A DNA stretch of 6,544 nt, taken from assembly GCA_031285525.1 (NCBI GenBank), contig JAITWB010000246.1:1-6544 (forward strand), written 5' to 3'. The stretch is from Spirochaetaceae bacterium. Its GTDB lineage: Bacteria > Spirochaetota > Spirochaetia > Treponematales > Treponemataceae. The position numbers and the translations under genes are program-made. The notes below the pieces were generated by a model. The model was not told the origin of the DNA. It did not search any database and saw nothing but the letters and a program-made list of their open reading frames with translations. This document shows, piece by piece, positions 6,010 through 6,544 of this stretch (position 1 is its first letter; each line of letters opens with the position of its first letter).

Positions 6010-6047
6010 TGTAACTTCTTGCTTTTATGATGGTTTGTTTATTAGAT
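6010..6047 (+). promoter_or_regulatory. promoter region of second sRNA-like unit
   Basis: This is the copy of the 5846-5883 region: TGTAACTT (6010-6017), GGTTTGTTT (6032-6040) and AGAT (6044-6047) at the same spacing. Here a fair sigma-70-like promoter is visible: TTGCTT (6019-6024), 17 bases, TTAGAT (6042-6047). Predicted start near 6054. Confidence 0.55.
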
Positions 6048-6053
6048 CGGGTG

Positions 6054-6152
6054 AATAGAATTGCCATTGATAGAAAGCCGATTTTCGGATATGTGTCCTC
6101 CTCTCCTTATTTAGCCGTCCCTGCGGAGTTTCCGTAGGGACGGTTCTTTTTT
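6054..6152 (+). ncRNA. candidate small RNA 2, paralogue of the first
   Basis: The predicted RNA of about 99 nt carries a small 5' hairpin (CCGA 6078-6081, TTT, TCGG 6085-6088), then TCCTCCTCTCCTT (6096-6108), identical to that of copy 1, then a terminator with the same tip. The 5' halves of the two RNAs differ while the promoter blocks, the C/U tract and the terminator tip are kept, which is what one expects of duplicated regulatory RNAs that share a seed. AAAGCCGATT (6074-6083) is exactly complementary to AATCGGCTTT (5951-5960) in unit 1. The function is unknown; translation control through Shine-Dalgarno pairing is inferred. Confidence 0.55.
6113..6152 (+). terminator. strong intrinsic terminator of second sRNA-like unit
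   Basis: CCGTCCCTGCGG (6115-6126) pairs with CCGTAGGGACGG (6132-6143), one G-T pair, around AGTTT. A-T and G-T pairs can extend the base to 6113/6145, and TTTTTT follows (6147-6152). The tip GCGGAGTTTCCG equals that of the terminator at 5950-5990, while the lower stem has a different sequence that is still paired. Confidence 0.88.
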
Positions 6153-6159
6153 ACTGAGC

Positions 6160-6200
6160 GATTGTTGACAATCAAAGATTATCGGCAATCGGAGATTGTC
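6160..6200. repeat. cluster of GATTGT/ACAATC inverted repeats upstream of thrC
   Basis: GATTGT (6160-6165) and ACAATC (6168-6173) form a palindrome with a two-base centre. GACAATC (6167-6173) also pairs with GATTGTC (6194-6200), and inside it GATT (6177-6180) pairs with AATC (6187-6190). The arms can thus pair in two ways. It could be an operator or a leader structure for thrC. The contained TTGACA (6165-6170) has no convincing -10 box at the right distance. Confidence 0.45.
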
Positions 6201-6229
6201 TAAAAAATAGTTTTCCATTACAATAAACT

Positions 6230-6248
6230 ACCTGGTTTCAGGTTTTTT
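6230..6248 (+). terminator. weak terminator-like hairpin in the thrC leader
   Basis: ACCTG (6230-6234) and CAGGT (6239-6243) form a five-pair stem with loop GTTT, followed by a run of Ts to 6248. It lies 33 bases before the thrC start and could be an attenuator or a leftover terminator; the stem is short. No good thrC promoter is visible between it and the gene. Confidence 0.35.
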
Positions 6249-6281
6249 ACAGAATTACCAATATGTATAAGTGAGCTGATA

Positions 6282-6544
6282 ATGATCTATCGAGATACCA
6301 GAGATGCCTCTATTTCAGCGGACTTCCGGACCGCAGTAATGAGCGGAATGAATCCGGAAAGCGGCGGTCTCTATATTCCCTCCGAATTCCCCAGACTGCC
6401 TGCGTCTTTTTTGCGAAAAACCCCTGCCCCTTCGTTCAGGGATATTGCCTTTGAAACCGTTAAGCCCTATGTGAACGGGGAGATTTCGGATGCGGAACTC
6501 CAGTCCATCATCGTTGACGCCTATCCGTTTAACCCCCAGATAAC
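6282..6544 (+). CDS. thrC: threonine synthase, N-terminal part (runs off the window)
   Basis: The frame from ATG 6282 is open to the window end (87 codons plus two bases). It begins MIYRDTRDASISADFRTAVM, then ESGGLYIPSEFPRLP, then FRDIAFETVKPYVNGEISD and IIVDAYPFNP. This is the N-terminal domain of bacterial threonine synthases, where the family shows (Y/F)xSTR...G(L)xxDGGLYVPxxFP and a later xxAYxxF. The enzyme converts O-phosphohomoserine to threonine with pyridoxal phosphate in the cytoplasm. The PLP lysine and catalytic core lie beyond the window, so integrity cannot be judged. Usual family members have STR and DGG where this one has DTR and SGG, a small deviation. The ribosome binding site is weak (AGTGAG near 6270-6275); the start is chosen by homology. 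The gene stands alone after the sRNA-like region and may be regulated by the inverted repeats in its leader. Confidence 0.85.
   Translation, partial: MIYRDTRDASISADFRTAVMSGMNPESGGLYIPSEFPRLPASFLRKTPAPSFRDIAFETVKPYVNGEISDAELQSIIVDAYPFNPQI

Noticed and set aside
6165..6170. TTGACA as a -35 box for thrC
   Set aside because: The bases 17 downstream (ATCGGA) are not a -10 box, and the hexamer is part of the inverted repeat cluster.

Overview
The window looks like chromosomal DNA of a bacterium of middling G+C content. My best guess is a spirochaete of the Treponema type, perhaps a gut treponeme. The hints are the FGE-sulfatase/C-type-lectin-fold protein with the treponeme-like 'GNxWEWCWDWYG...RSAYR...GLRVVR' tail, the HelD-type helicase and the general codon style. 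No marker gene fixes the genus, so this is an inference.

Layout. Positions 1-257 hold the 3' end of a (+) FGE-sulfatase/SUMF1-like protein that lacks the catalytic cysteines. After a 119-base gap with a hairpin comes a small (+) gene (377-817) for an unrecognised protein with a Walker A motif. Positions 818-1100 are filled by an imperfect stem and five tandem 42-bp repeats made of alternating C5 and G5 blocks. The 3' end of a large (-) gene (1089-3233), a HelD-like RNA polymerase-recycling ATPase/helicase, runs into the last repeat and takes its stop codon from it.

Divergent from helD is a (+) cluster: vapB antitoxin (3395-3589), vapC PIN toxin (3586-3969, ATGA overlap) and, 8 bases later, a UbiB/ABC1-type atypical kinase with two C-terminal membrane helices (3978-5813). 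A good promoter sits between two TATGCATAA sites upstream of vapB, as expected for an autoregulated toxin-antitoxin operon. The kinase gene may be co-transcribed with it.

The 468-base gap 5814-6281 is not empty. It carries two paralogous units of about 145 bp, offset by 161-164 bp. Each has matching promoter-region blocks at identical spacing, a C/U-rich segment complementary to Shine-Dalgarno sequences, and a strong intrinsic terminator whose loop is conserved while the stem sequence changes but stays paired. I read these as tandem small-RNA genes of about 100 nt; I do not recognise the family. After a cluster of GATTGT/ACAATC inverted repeats and a weak hairpin, the window ends in the 5' part of thrC (threonine synthase).

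The most interesting items are the twin sRNA-like units, the 42-bp repeat array whose bases covary with two alternative hairpin partners, and the cysteine-free lectin-like tail followed by a small Walker A protein.
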